From positions 1-64,000 of the forward strand of contig JANYIN010000107.1 in the NCBI GenBank assembly GCA_025362035.1: a DNA stretch of 64,000 bases, given 5' to 3'. Shown one piece after another: positions 18,622-26,999 of the stretch. How positions within the stretch are numbered: the first letter of the stretch is position 1; the number at the start of each line of letters is the position of its first letter. The notes below the pieces were generated by a model, which was given only the letters and a program-made list of their open reading frames with translations, had not been told where the DNA came from and made no database searches. The position numbers and the translations under genes are program-made. This DNA is from Gemmatimonadaceae bacterium (GTDB lineage: Bacteria > Gemmatimonadota > Gemmatimonadetes > Gemmatimonadales > Gemmatimonadaceae).

Positions 18622-19329
18622 ATGAAGAACCTTCATGGCACGTACGTGCATCGTGGGGACGGCCATCGGCGCAGAACCCGTGTCAAGCACACGGTCCTGG
18701 CGCTGTCCTTCTTCGGAGCGCTGGCCTTTCTGCTGGGGAATCGCGAGCCGGTCACGCCGGACGCCGAGGCGGCATCGGTGGTTGGCGGTGGCTCGTTTCG
18801 CATCAATCTGAGCACCGATCGGACTCTCACCGCGCAGCTGGACTCGGCGCGTGGGGAGCTGGACCTCATGCGGGTAGAGCTGGACCGCGCCAAGAAGGTG
18901 ATCGGCTTCTCCAGCCAGTACGGAATCGACGCCGAACTCGCTGGCCAGATCGTCGATGTGGCCAGATCGGAGGGCATCGACCCGGAGCTCGCCTTTCGCC
19001 TGGTGAATCTCGAGAGCGAGTTCAACCCGCACGCCACCAGTCCGGTGGGTGCCCTGGGACTCACTCAGCTCATGCCGTCCACGGCGCGTGACTACGTCAA
19101 AGGCATCACGGCTGCCAGACTGTACGAGCCGGCCACGAATCTGCGGATAGGCCTTCGCTACCTTCGCGGGCTGCTCGACACCTACGACGGCGACGTGAAG
19201 TTGGCGCTTCTGGTCTACAACCGAGGGCCGGCCGCTGTGGCCAAGTCCCGTGCGCAAGGCGACAACCCGTCCAATGGATACGACAGGATCGTGACCAAGG
19301 GATACCGGGGGCGTGGTACGGTCAACTGA
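18622..19329 (+). CDS. Lytic transglycosylase, Slt-type (membrane-anchored)
   Basis: Peptidoglycan-cleaving enzyme, 235 aa. A basic N-terminus is followed by one hydrophobic segment (about 24-40, LALSFFGALAFLLG) that would act as signal anchor. A short coiled-coil stretch comes next (about 70-95). The catalytic domain from about 105 has LVNLESEFNPHATSPVGALG with the catalytic Glu, LTQLMPSTARDY, NLRIGLRYLRGLLDTYDGD and LVYNRGPAAV, the SLT goose-type lysozyme signature. The start is supported by AAGGG 8 nt upstream. Its stop is directly adjacent to the stop of the opposing lytic transglycosylase gene. Confidence 0.9.
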   Translation: MKNLHGTYVHRGDGHRRRTRVKHTVLALSFFGALAFLLGNREPVTPDAEAASVVGGGSFRINLSTDRTLTAQLDSARGELDLMRVELDRAKKVIGFSSQYGIDAELAGQIVDVARSEGIDPELAFRLVNLESEFNPHATSPVGALGLTQLMPSTARDYVKGITAARLYEPATNLRIGLRYLRGLLDTYDGDVKLALLVYNRGPAAVAKSRAQGDNPSNGYDRIVTKGYRGRGTVN

Positions 19330-20667
19330 TTAACGGGCCCGCTTCTTTGTACTTAGAGCCTTCCTGCTCGCGTGGTGCTGACGTGAAGTGCTCAGTCGCT
19401 TGATGTGCGAGCCGTGACCCTGCTTCTTGTGCTTCGCCCTCTTGGGATAGCGTTCGATTGAAGGATCCGGCACGTCGAGTGACACAGCGGCAACGGCTGG
19501 CGCGGGGATCAGGATTTCCTGTCCCGCAGCTAGCCGTCCGCTTTTCAGACGGCGCAGGCGCGGATTGAACGAGCGGATCGCGGCCTCGGACACGCCATGT
19601 GCACGGCTCACGCTTTTGAGCGTCTCTCCCTTTCTGCTGTGCACCGTCTTCGTGCCGGACCGCTCCTCTTCTGAAAGGGCGGCAAGCGACACGTCGAAAC
19701 CCGCGGCTGCCCCCAGCGGGATCCGAATGCGAGAGGAGTCTCCGGGGGGGGTCATTCCGCGCAGCAGGTGCGGGTTCAACTCCTGGAGATCACCGATGGA
19801 CGCTCGCGTTGCCTTCGCCACTGCGGCGAGCGGCATGCCCCCCCGTACCGCGACCGAATCGTACAGGAAAGCGGGGCGCGGTTGATACGCGACGCCATAG
19901 CGCGCAGGCTCCTTGGCTATGAGGGCGGCGGCGATGAGTTGCGGTACGTAGTCTCGCGTTTCGTTGCGCAGATAGTCCTTTTCCGCGAGCAGGAAGAACG
20001 CGTCCTCACCCTGCACTCCCACCAGGTCGTCCGCATACCGGACGAGCCCGCGCGCCACACGTCCCGGTCCGCCGTTGTACGCGGCCGCGGCCAGATACAG
20101 CGATCCGAACTGGTCACGCAGGTCACGAATGAAGCGCACGGCGGCGGTCGTAGACTTCACCGGATCGCGCCGCTCGTCCACCCACCAGTCAATGCGCAAC
20201 CCCATGCTGCGCCCAGTGCCCGTCATGAACTGCCACATCCCCACCGCGGCCGCCCTGGAATAGGCGTTCGGGTTGAACCCGCTCTCGACCAACGCCAGGA
20301 AGTACATGTCTTCGGGCAGGCCACCAGCCTTCAACTGCGCGCGGATCAGTGGCTCGAAACGCGATCCACGCTCCAGCCATTCGATGAAGGGCTCGCGTGC
20401 CCGTCCCGAGAACACACCCACATAATGCGCCACGCGATCGCGCGTCTCGTACGATCTGACGTTGATATCCCACGAGGGCGCCGCCGACACCTGCGAATCG
20501 GGGGCGGCCAACCGACGGCGCGGAGCGCCGCTGCCCGAATCACCGGATACATCCGGGGCCCGGCGGGCTGCCTCGGCACGGGTGAGCGACGCGCTGTCCG
20601 CTGACTGCCCGGTTGCCACCGAAGCCAGGAACGCGCTCATGCCCAGCACGCCGGTCAGGAGCTTCAT
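19330..20667 (-). CDS. MltD-like lytic transglycosylase with LysM domain
   Basis: Peptidoglycan hydrolase, 445 aa, with an N-terminal signal peptide (MKLLTGVLGMSAFLASVATG). The SLT domain (about 95-235) has FLALVESGFNPNAYSRAAAV with the catalytic Glu, GMWQFMTGTGRSMGL, VDERRDPVKSTTAAVRF and LAAAAYNGGPGRV, matching MltD rather than Slt70. A LysM module that binds glycan is at about 335-385 (VHSRKGETLKSVSRAHGVSE, then LAAGQEILIP). The C-terminus is a basic Lys/His/Arg tail. It lies 10 nt downstream of a LeuA-dimer-like gene on the same strand. Confidence 0.93.
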   Translation of the reverse strand: MKLLTGVLGMSAFLASVATGQSADSASLTRAEAARRAPDVSGDSGSGAPRRRLAAPDSQVSAAPSWDINVRSYETRDRVAHYVGVFSGRAREPFIEWLERGSRFEPLIRAQLKAGGLPEDMYFLALVESGFNPNAYSRAAAVGMWQFMTGTGRSMGLRIDWWVDERRDPVKSTTAAVRFIRDLRDQFGSLYLAAAAYNGGPGRVARGLVRYADDLVGVQGEDAFFLLAEKDYLRNETRDYVPQLIAAALIAKEPARYGVAYQPRPAFLYDSVAVRGGMPLAAVAKATRASIGDLQELNPHLLRGMTPPGDSSRIRIPLGAAAGFDVSLAALSEEERSGTKTVHSRKGETLKSVSRAHGVSEAAIRSFNPRLRRLKSGRLAAGQEILIPAPAVAAVSLDVPDPSIERYPKRAKHKKQGHGSHIKRLSTSRQHHASRKALSTKKRAR

Positions 20668-20677
20668 GCGAGCGCCT

Positions 20678-21139
20678 TCAGCGCGCGACGATGAAGTTGG
20701 TGAGTACCCGATTGGTGGCGTTCAGGACCGCCAGCGCCGCGCCGCGCACGAGGTCGCCGTCGGTCAGGTAGCAGCCCAGGAGTCGTTCGGGGCCTTGGTC
20801 GCCATGCTGGATCAGCGAGGCGATCACGACATTTGCGTCGAATGCACGCACGACCTTCACCCCGACCAACTCGAACCTGATGGCCTGATCCGTGAACGCT
20901 TCCAGGGCACGGATGGCGGCTTCGGCACCCAATCGCGTATCGCCAGCCGGGCTGGCCTGGCCGGACACCTGCCCAAAGACGAGTTCGCCCGGCGCAAACT
21001 CCAGCGTCACGTGACATGTGACGCGGCCGGCGGGCGTTCGGTCGTAAGAAAAATCCGAAAAGCGCAGACGCTCGCGGCCGGCGACGGCCGCAGCCGCCGC
21101 CTTGTCGTGCTCCGAGTTGTTGGTCCCGTGGGAGGACAT
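20678..21139 (-). CDS. Conserved hypothetical protein, possibly LeuA-regulatory-domain-like
   Basis: A 153-residue soluble protein from the ATG at 21139 (MSSHGTNNSEHDK); upstream open sequence is not protein-like. After an N-terminal low-complexity stretch it shows beta-alpha-beta pattern: VTCHVTLEFAPGELVFGQVS, RLGAEAAIRALEAFTDQ, FELVGVKVVRAFDANVVIAS and LTDGDLVRGAALAVLNATNR. This faintly resembles the C-terminal allosteric domain of 2-isopropylmalate synthase, but there is no catalytic domain. I do not assign a function. It sits 10 nt upstream of the MltD-like gene and is divergent from the beta-lactamase-like gene. Confidence 0.6.
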   Translation of the reverse strand: MSSHGTNNSEHDKAAAAAVAGRERLRFSDFSYDRTPAGRVTCHVTLEFAPGELVFGQVSGQASPAGDTRLGAEAAIRALEAFTDQAIRFELVGVKVVRAFDANVVIASLIQHGDQGPERLLGCYLTDGDLVRGAALAVLNATNRVLTNFIVAR

Positions 21140-21275
21140 GGCGCTGATACGGTGGGAGTACAGGCACTCGAGGACGCTTCGGAAGCGGCATCGCTCCGAC
21201 CTGAGAACGAGCGAGAGCCGATGTTCGCAACGAAAGTTGCTATCGGACAAGCGCTTGCTCCCTATATTCGACCAC

Positions 21276-22217
21276 ATGCGCCAAAAGTTCACAGTGATGC
21301 TCATCACCGTCGTGGCCGCCTGCTCGGTGGCGGAATCGGCGGCGGCCCAGTCCGGGCGCCTCCGGGCCTTGCACGATTCCATCGTGAGCCGCATTGCCAA
21401 GGTGCCCGGCGCCGAGGTCGCGGTGAGCTTTCGCGACCTGGCCACCGGAGACTCCATTGACATCGCGGCGGACGTGGATTTCCACGCCGCGAGCACGATG
21501 AAGGTGCCCGTGATGATCGAAGTGCTTCGGGCCGTGGATTCGCGCCGGCTCTCCCTCGACCAGCCGATCCTCCTGATCAACGGTTTTCATTCGATCGTGG
21601 ACGGATCATCGTATGCACTCGATGCCGGTGTCGACAGCGACTCGTCGATGTACGGCCGCATCGGGCAACGGGTGCCGGTTCGCGAGCTGCTCGAGCGCAT
21701 GATCGTACGCTCGAGCAACCTGGCGACGAACGCCCTCGTCGAGCTCGTCGGGGCGGAACAGGCGAACGCCACGGCACACGCCTTGGGCGCCTCCCACATC
21801 CGCGTCCTGCGCGGCGTGGAAGATGGCAAGGCGTTCGAGGCGGGCCGTAACAACACCACCACGTCGTCCGATCTCGCCGTATTGCTCCAGCACGTCGAGC
21901 GGGGAGACGCCCTGTCCCCGCCCAGCGCACAGCTGATGAAGGACATCCTGTTGCGGCAGGAATTCAACGATGAGATCCCGGCTGGACTGCCTCCGGGCAC
22001 GAGAGTGGCGCACAAGACGGGGTCCATTACGGCGACACTTCACGATGCCGCCATCGTCTATCCGACCACGCGACCTCCGTACATTCTGGTCGTGTTGACG
22101 CGGAAGATTCCGGACGAGTCGGTGGCCCGGCAGCTCATCGCCAGCATTTCACGACTCGTCTGGATGTTGGCGGTGCGGGAAGACGGCCAGGTCGCGCGCG
22201 GGAGCGCCTCGCCATGA
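21276..22217 (+). CDS. Class A beta-lactamase-like serine hydrolase
   Basis: Exported penicillin-recognising hydrolase, 313 aa from the ATG at 21276, with a signal peptide ending near AESAAAQ (about 25). Active-site motifs are at the right spacing: S73-T-M-K76, S146-S-N148 (SDN in most class A enzymes), E182 exactly 34 residues after N148 as with Glu166 in TEM, and K247-T-G249. The residue equivalent to Asn170 is Ala186, so the deacylation site is altered. Real beta-lactam hydrolysis therefore needs testing; a peptidase or esterase role is possible. A TATATT box at 21263-21268 lies only 7 nt before the ATG. It overlaps rpiB by 4 nt. Confidence 0.85.
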   Translation: MRQKFTVMLITVVAACSVAESAAAQSGRLRALHDSIVSRIAKVPGAEVAVSFRDLATGDSIDIAADVDFHAASTMKVPVMIEVLRAVDSRRLSLDQPILLINGFHSIVDGSSYALDAGVDSDSSMYGRIGQRVPVRELLERMIVRSSNLATNALVELVGAEQANATAHALGASHIRVLRGVEDGKAFEAGRNNTTTSSDLAVLLQHVERGDALSPPSAQLMKDILLRQEFNDEIPAGLPPGTRVAHKTGSITATLHDAAIVYPTTRPPYILVVLTRKIPDESVARQLIASISRLVWMLAVREDGQVARGSASP

Positions 22218-22672
22218 GGGTCGCTTTCGCCGCTGATCATGCCGGTTGGCCGCTGCGCCAGCGTATCCTGCGCGAACTGGTCGAGCTGGGGCACGAGCTT
22301 GTGGACTGTGGTCCGCCGGTCATGCAGCCCGACGATGACTATCCAGACCGGTCCGCGGACGTGGCCCGCGCGCTCCTCGGCGGCGACGCGGCCCGTGGTG
22401 TGGTGGTGTGCGGGAGCGGGGTGGGCGCCAGCATCGCCGCGAACAAGTTTCGCGGCATCCGTTCCTGCATGTGTCACGACTCATTCTCCGCCAGGCAGGG
22501 CGTGGAAGACGACGACATGAATGTGCTCTGCCTTGGCGCGCGAGTCATTGGGGAAGAGCTGGCCGCCGAACTGCTGCGAGACTTCCTTGCCGCCCGGTTC
22601 TCCGGGGCGGAACGGCATCGCCGCCGTCTCGCCAAGATTGCAGCTATCGAGGATGATCGTCCTCCTCGCTGA
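22214..22672 (+). CDS. rpiB: Ribose-5-phosphate isomerase B (RpiB/LacAB family)
   Basis: Interconverts ribose-5-phosphate and ribulose-5-phosphate in the pentose phosphate pathway. 152 aa. The family pattern is clear: MRVAFAADHAGWPLR, DCGPPVMQPDDDYPD, VVCGSGVGASIAANKF (phosphate/anion loop), HDSFSARQGVEDDDMNVLCL and GARVIGEELA. The position usually holding catalytic Cys is present (VVCGSG). It overlaps the beta-lactamase-like gene (ATGA), an odd pairing that probably reflects packing only. Confidence 0.92.
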   Translation: MRVAFAADHAGWPLRQRILRELVELGHELVDCGPPVMQPDDDYPDRSADVARALLGGDAARGVVVCGSGVGASIAANKFRGIRSCMCHDSFSARQGVEDDDMNVLCLGARVIGEELAAELLRDFLAARFSGAERHRRRLAKIAAIEDDRPPR

Positions 22673-22776
22673 AGGCCCCACTTCGGTCGTTCCCCGGAAC
22701 TGACGCACAGGTCCTCGGGCACCACCCTTGCGTTCGTTAGGAACTCCCGGTCTCGCTACCCACTCTGCCTCCGCGC

Positions 22777-23184
22777 GTGGATTCAACTCCTCAGCACCGC
22801 AAGAAGGTCCTCCTCGTGGAAGACAACGAGGACAACCGCATCATCTACTCCACGGTGCTCCGACATCTCGGCTACGAGGTGATCGAGGCACAGGACGGCG
22901 TGGGAGCGCTGCACATCGCGCGCAGCGAGCTGCCCGCACTGATCCTGATGGATATCTCCATTCCCAGGATGGACGGTTGGGAAACCACCCGTATTCTGCG
23001 CCAGGATCCCGCGACGCAGGACATACCGATCATCGCGCTTACAGCTCACGCGTTGGCTGACGATCGGGAGAAAGCAGCCAAGATCGGCTTCTCATCCTAC
23101 TTGGCCAAGCCGGTGGAACCGCGCGTCGTCGCGGCCGAGGTGCGCCGGTGGATTGGAGACGGCCACGAGTCAACTGCCTCCTGA
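22777..23184 (+). CDS. Single-domain response regulator (CheY-like)
   Basis: Receiver-only protein, 135 aa, GTG start. Seen: VLLVEDNEDNRII with the acidic pair, phosphorylation site in LMDISIPRMDGWE, the Thr in IIALTAHAL and Lys in YLAKPVEP. There is no output domain, so it must act by protein contact, as DivK/CheY-type regulators do. No histidine kinase is adjacent; the nearest is at 39378-40697. The next gene, a PAP2 phosphatase, starts inside its 3' end. Confidence 0.92.
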   Translation: MDSTPQHRKKVLLVEDNEDNRIIYSTVLRHLGYEVIEAQDGVGALHIARSELPALILMDISIPRMDGWETTRILRQDPATQDIPIIALTAHALADDREKAAKIGFSSYLAKPVEPRVVAAEVRRWIGDGHESTAS

Positions 23185-23851
23185 GCCGAGCATAGTACCA
23201 CTCCCGGCGCGCCCGCTCGGACGTGTCGTGCTTCACGTGCTTGCGGCGTATGTGGCCGCGTGGCTGGTGGGAATCGGCTTCGGGTTCGCGCTCTCCCGCA
23301 CGAACGGCTGGCGGACCGGCGCCCCCTGGGAACGCGCGACGCTGCAGTGGTTCCACGAGCGTCCGCTGTCAGAGTGGCTGGACCAGGGCATGCTGGCCAC
23401 GCCCTACATGGGCACCAACCTCACGATTCTTCCGCTCATGATCGTGGTGGGGCTGCTGCTGTGGCGGAAACTCGGCAAACCCCGACCGGCTATCCACCTG
23501 CTCGTCGTGTCGATCGGCTCGCTCTCGCTCAACCCCACGATGAAGCACATCCTCGACCGTCCCCGCCCCGCGCTGTACCCGGCGCGAGGCATGTGGACGT
23601 GGGCGTCGTATCCGAGCGGCCATATCATACTCACCACGGCGCTGTACCTCACCATTTCGACGATGCTGCTGCGCACGCGAGGGTGGAAGTGGCCCTTCGC
23701 CGCCTCCGGCGCCATCATCTTCATCACGGGCTACTCGCGCTTGTATCTCCAGGTGCATTGGCCCACCGATCTCATTGGCGGCGCGTTGATCGGCATCGTA
23801 TGGCTGGTCGGGACGTGGACGGCGTTCAAGGGATACGACGAATGGTCGTGA
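23153..23851 (+). CDS. PAP2-family membrane phosphatase
   Basis: Integral membrane lipid phosphatase, up to 232 aa. The three phosphatase signatures are intact: KHILDRPRP (KX6RP), YPSGH and SRLYLQVHWPTD (SRX5HX3D). About six hydrophobic helices are visible. Undecaprenyl-diphosphate or phosphatidic acid are usual substrates. The start is uncertain: the only long reading uses TTG at 23153, overlapping the response-regulator gene by 32 nt. Internal GTG codons near the first membrane helix (RPLGRVVLHV, about 23226) are alternatives that avoid the overlap. Confidence 0.88.
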   Translation: METATSQLPPEPSIVPLPARPLGRVVLHVLAAYVAAWLVGIGFGFALSRTNGWRTGAPWERATLQWFHERPLSEWLDQGMLATPYMGTNLTILPLMIVVGLLLWRKLGKPRPAIHLLVVSIGSLSLNPTMKHILDRPRPALYPARGMWTWASYPSGHIILTTALYLTISTMLLRTRGWKWPFAASGAIIFITGYSRLYLQVHWPTDLIGGALIGIVWLVGTWTAFKGYDEWS

Positions 23852-23882
23852 AGGCGTTAGACCAACTACGCGTCCCGCTCGT

Positions 23883-26800
23883 TCAGTCTCCCGCGGGCAT
23901 CGGACTCGCGACGCCAACCCGATGCCTCGATCCACGCCGCCCCATCCACGTCTGGAATTCGTCGAGGTACGTGTAGAACACGGGCGTGACGTAGAGCGTG
24001 ACGAGCTGCGAAAACGCCAGCCCGCCAACCACGGCCACGCCGAGCGGACGCCTGGTCGCCGCGCCCGCGCCCCAACCGACCGCGATCGGCAACGCACCCA
24101 TCAGCGCGGCCATGGTCGTCATCATGATGGGACGAAAGCGCACGCTGGCCGCCTCGACAATCGCGTCCGCCGGCGTGCGCTTGCCGTCACGTTGCACATC
24201 GAGCGCAAAGTCGATCATCATGATTGCGTTCTTCTCGACGATCCCGATGAGCATGATCATCCCGACAAACCCGTAGACGTCCAGATCGAGATGGAAGATC
24301 ATCAGCGTGACGAGCGCGCCGAACGCCGCGAACGGCAGTCCCGAGAGAATCGTGATGGGATGGATGAAGCTCTCGTACAAGACGCCGAGAATCACGTAGA
24401 TCACGAACACCGCTAGCACGAGCAACACGACGAGTCCCTGTTGCGTGGACAGGAACGCTTCCGCGGTCCCGGCGAAGCTGCCGATGACGTTGGCGGGGAG
24501 TATGTCCTTGGCCTCCTTCCGCACATCGGCAAGCGCCGAGCCGAGTGACACGCCGGGCGCGAGGTCGAATGATACGGTCACCGACGGCAGCTGGCCGGAG
24601 TGATTGACGGTCACGGGACCTACGCCCGTTCTGAAGTCCGCCACAGCGCTGAGCGGCACCACTTTCCCCTGCGTCGAGCGAACCCACAGCTTGCCCAGGG
24701 ACGGCACGTCCTGCTGGAACTCCGGCAGTAACTCCATCACCACCCAGTACTCGTTCGTGGACGTGTAGATGGTCGAGACCTGCTTTTGGCCGAAGGCGTC
24801 GTACAGTGTGTTCTCGATCTCGGAGGCGGAGACGCCGAGCTGGCCAGCCTGCTCGCGATTGATATCGACCGTCACCTGCGGATTCTCGATCAGCAGATCG
24901 CTCGTGACGTTGGCGAGGTTGGGCAGCTGTCGAAGCCTCGCCTCCAGCGCGCGCGCCGACCGGTTCAGCGTTGCGATGTCGCCGCTGAGCAGCGTGTACT
25001 GATACAGGCTCTTCGATGCGAGTCCGCCGATCGAGATGGCCGGCGGATTCTGAATGAAGACGGAGATGTTCGGCACGGACAGCGAGCTGGCCATGAGGTC
25101 GCGCGCGATGTCCTGCGCGCTGCGCTTCCGCCCTGCCACCGGTGTGAGGTCGATCGTGATCTGTCCCTGGTTTGCCGCCGCCGACGTCCCCACGGCCGAG
25201 GTCACCGAGCGGACGTCGGGGTCCTTGGCGAGTGATGCGGCGATGCGCTGCTGTGCCTCGATCAGGGCATCGAAGGACACACCCTCGGCCGCCTCGGTGG
25301 TCGCGAGCAGCTGCCCGGTATCATCCGTGGGGAACAGTCCCTTGGGCGCGACGACGAACAGCACGCCGGTCAGCACCAGGATGACGAACGAGAACACCAG
25401 CGTCGCGCCGCGTCGCGCCATGACCCAGGCCAGGCTGTCCTCGTAGCCCTTGAGCCAGCGCTCGTAGAAACGTTCGGTGGCCTGATAAAACCGGCCCGGC
25501 TGCTTGCCGTGCGACGACCGCAGGAAGCGGCTCGCCAGCATCGGCGTGAGGGTCAAGGACACGACACCCGACACGAGGATGGCCACCCCGATCGTGACCG
25601 CAAACTCGTGAAAGAGCTTGCCGATGATGCCGCCCATGAACAGGATCGGAATGAACACCGCCGCGAGCGAAAAGGTCATCGACAGGATCGTGAAGCCCAC
25701 CTCCGCCGCGCCGTCGAGCGCGGCCTGCATGCGCGGCTTCCCCATCTCCAGATGGCGGACGATGTTCTCCAGCATCACGATCGCATCGTCCACCACGAAC
25801 CCAACCGCCAGCGTCAGCGACATCAGCGACAGATTGTCCAGACTGTAGTGCAGCAGGTACATCACGCTGAACGTGCCGATGATCGACATCGGCAGCGCGA
25901 GGCTGGGGATGATTGTCGCCGATACGTTGCGCAGGAAGACGAAGATCACGAGCACCACCAGCACCAGCGTGAGCTCGAGGGTGAACGTCACGTCCGCCAC
26001 GGACTCCTGAATGGTGATGGAGCGATCGAACAGCACCTGCACGTTCACGGAAGGCGGGATGTCGCCCTGCACCTTGCCGAGCGCCGCCTTGACGCGTTCG
26101 GCGACCGCGACGGTGTTCGTGCCGGGCTGGCGCTGGATGGCGAGGACGATCGAACGGGACGCGCCAAACCAGCTGGCGGTCTTGTTGTTCTGCACGTCGT
26201 CGTTGACGCGTCCGATCTCGCTCAGATGCACGGGGGCGCCGTTGCGATACGCCACCACGAGGTCGCGGAATTCATCGGCGGTCTGCAGCTGACCGGTCGC
26301 CTGCACTGTCAGCGCCGTTTTCGGCCCCCACAGGACGCCCGTGGGCAGGTTGACGTTCTGGCTCGAGATCGCGGTCGCCACGTCTTCCAGCGCGAGATTG
26401 CGTGAGGCGAGCTGCGACGGATCGATCTGCACGCGGACCGCATATTTCTGCGCGCCGTACACCAGGACCTGCGCCACGCCACTCACGGTGGAGAGCCGCT
26501 GCGCGATGGTCGTCTCGCCGTACTCGTCCAGTTGCGACAGCGGCACCTGGTCCGACGTCAGCGCCAGCGTGAGGATCGGCGCATCGGCGGGGTTCGTTTT
26601 CTGATACGACGGCGGCAGGATTCCTTGTGGCAGCCCACGCAGCGTCTGCGTGATGGCGGCCTGGACGTCCTGCGCTGCGGCGTCGATGTTGCGGTCGAGA
26701 GAGAATTGGATGACGATCTGCGTCTGCCCGAGGCTGGACGTGGATGTCATGTTGTCCACGCCCGCGATCGTGGAGAACTGCTTTTCCAGTGGCGTCGCCA

Positions 26801-26987
26801 CCGTGGCCGCCATCGTGGCCGGGCTCGCGCCCGGTAGGATGGCCGTCACGCTGATGGTCGGAAAGTCCACATTCGGCAGATCGCTCACCGGCAGCTGCCG
26901 GTAGGCCACGATGCCGAAGAACAGGATGGCAACCATGACCAGCGTCGTCATCACGGGGCGCTTGATGAACAGTGTCGTGATACTCAT
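23883..26987 (-). CDS. RND multidrug efflux permease (HAE1, MdtC-like)
   Basis: Proton-driven inner-membrane pump, 1034 aa, full length. N-terminus MSITTLFIKRPVMTTLVMVA is the first membrane helix. TM4 has the proton-relay pair in GFVVDDAIVMLENI, and TM10 has the partner Lys in LIGIVEKNAIMMIDFAL. Porter-domain sequences such as PLEKQFSTIAGVDNMTS place it in the HAE1 multidrug group near MdtB/MdtC. It is the last gene of the efflux block, 12 nt after a closely related permease, so the two may form a mixed trimer like MdtBC (inference from gene order). Confidence 0.95.
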   Translation of the reverse strand: MSITTLFIKRPVMTTLVMVAILFFGIVAYRQLPVSDLPNVDFPTISVTAILPGASPATMAATVATPLEKQFSTIAGVDNMTSTSSLGQTQIVIQFSLDRNIDAAAQDVQAAITQTLRGLPQGILPPSYQKTNPADAPILTLALTSDQVPLSQLDEYGETTIAQRLSTVSGVAQVLVYGAQKYAVRVQIDPSQLASRNLALEDVATAISSQNVNLPTGVLWGPKTALTVQATGQLQTADEFRDLVVAYRNGAPVHLSEIGRVNDDVQNNKTASWFGASRSIVLAIQRQPGTNTVAVAERVKAALGKVQGDIPPSVNVQVLFDRSITIQESVADVTFTLELTLVLVVLVIFVFLRNVSATIIPSLALPMSIIGTFSVMYLLHYSLDNLSLMSLTLAVGFVVDDAIVMLENIVRHLEMGKPRMQAALDGAAEVGFTILSMTFSLAAVFIPILFMGGIIGKLFHEFAVTIGVAILVSGVVSLTLTPMLASRFLRSSHGKQPGRFYQATERFYERWLKGYEDSLAWVMARRGATLVFSFVILVLTGVLFVVAPKGLFPTDDTGQLLATTEAAEGVSFDALIEAQQRIAASLAKDPDVRSVTSAVGTSAAANQGQITIDLTPVAGRKRSAQDIARDLMASSLSVPNISVFIQNPPAISIGGLASKSLYQYTLLSGDIATLNRSARALEARLRQLPNLANVTSDLLIENPQVTVDINREQAGQLGVSASEIENTLYDAFGQKQVSTIYTSTNEYWVVMELLPEFQQDVPSLGKLWVRSTQGKVVPLSAVADFRTGVGPVTVNHSGQLPSVTVSFDLAPGVSLGSALADVRKEAKDILPANVIGSFAGTAEAFLSTQQGLVVLLVLAVFVIYVILGVLYESFIHPITILSGLPFAAFGALVTLMIFHLDLDVYGFVGMIMLIGIVEKNAIMMIDFALDVQRDGKRTPADAIVEAASVRFRPIMMTTMAALMGALPIAVGWGAGAATRRPLGVAVVGGLAFSQLVTLYVTPVFYTYLDEFQTWMGRRGSRHRVGVASPMPAGD

Positions 26988-26999
26988 GTCGGGACCGCG

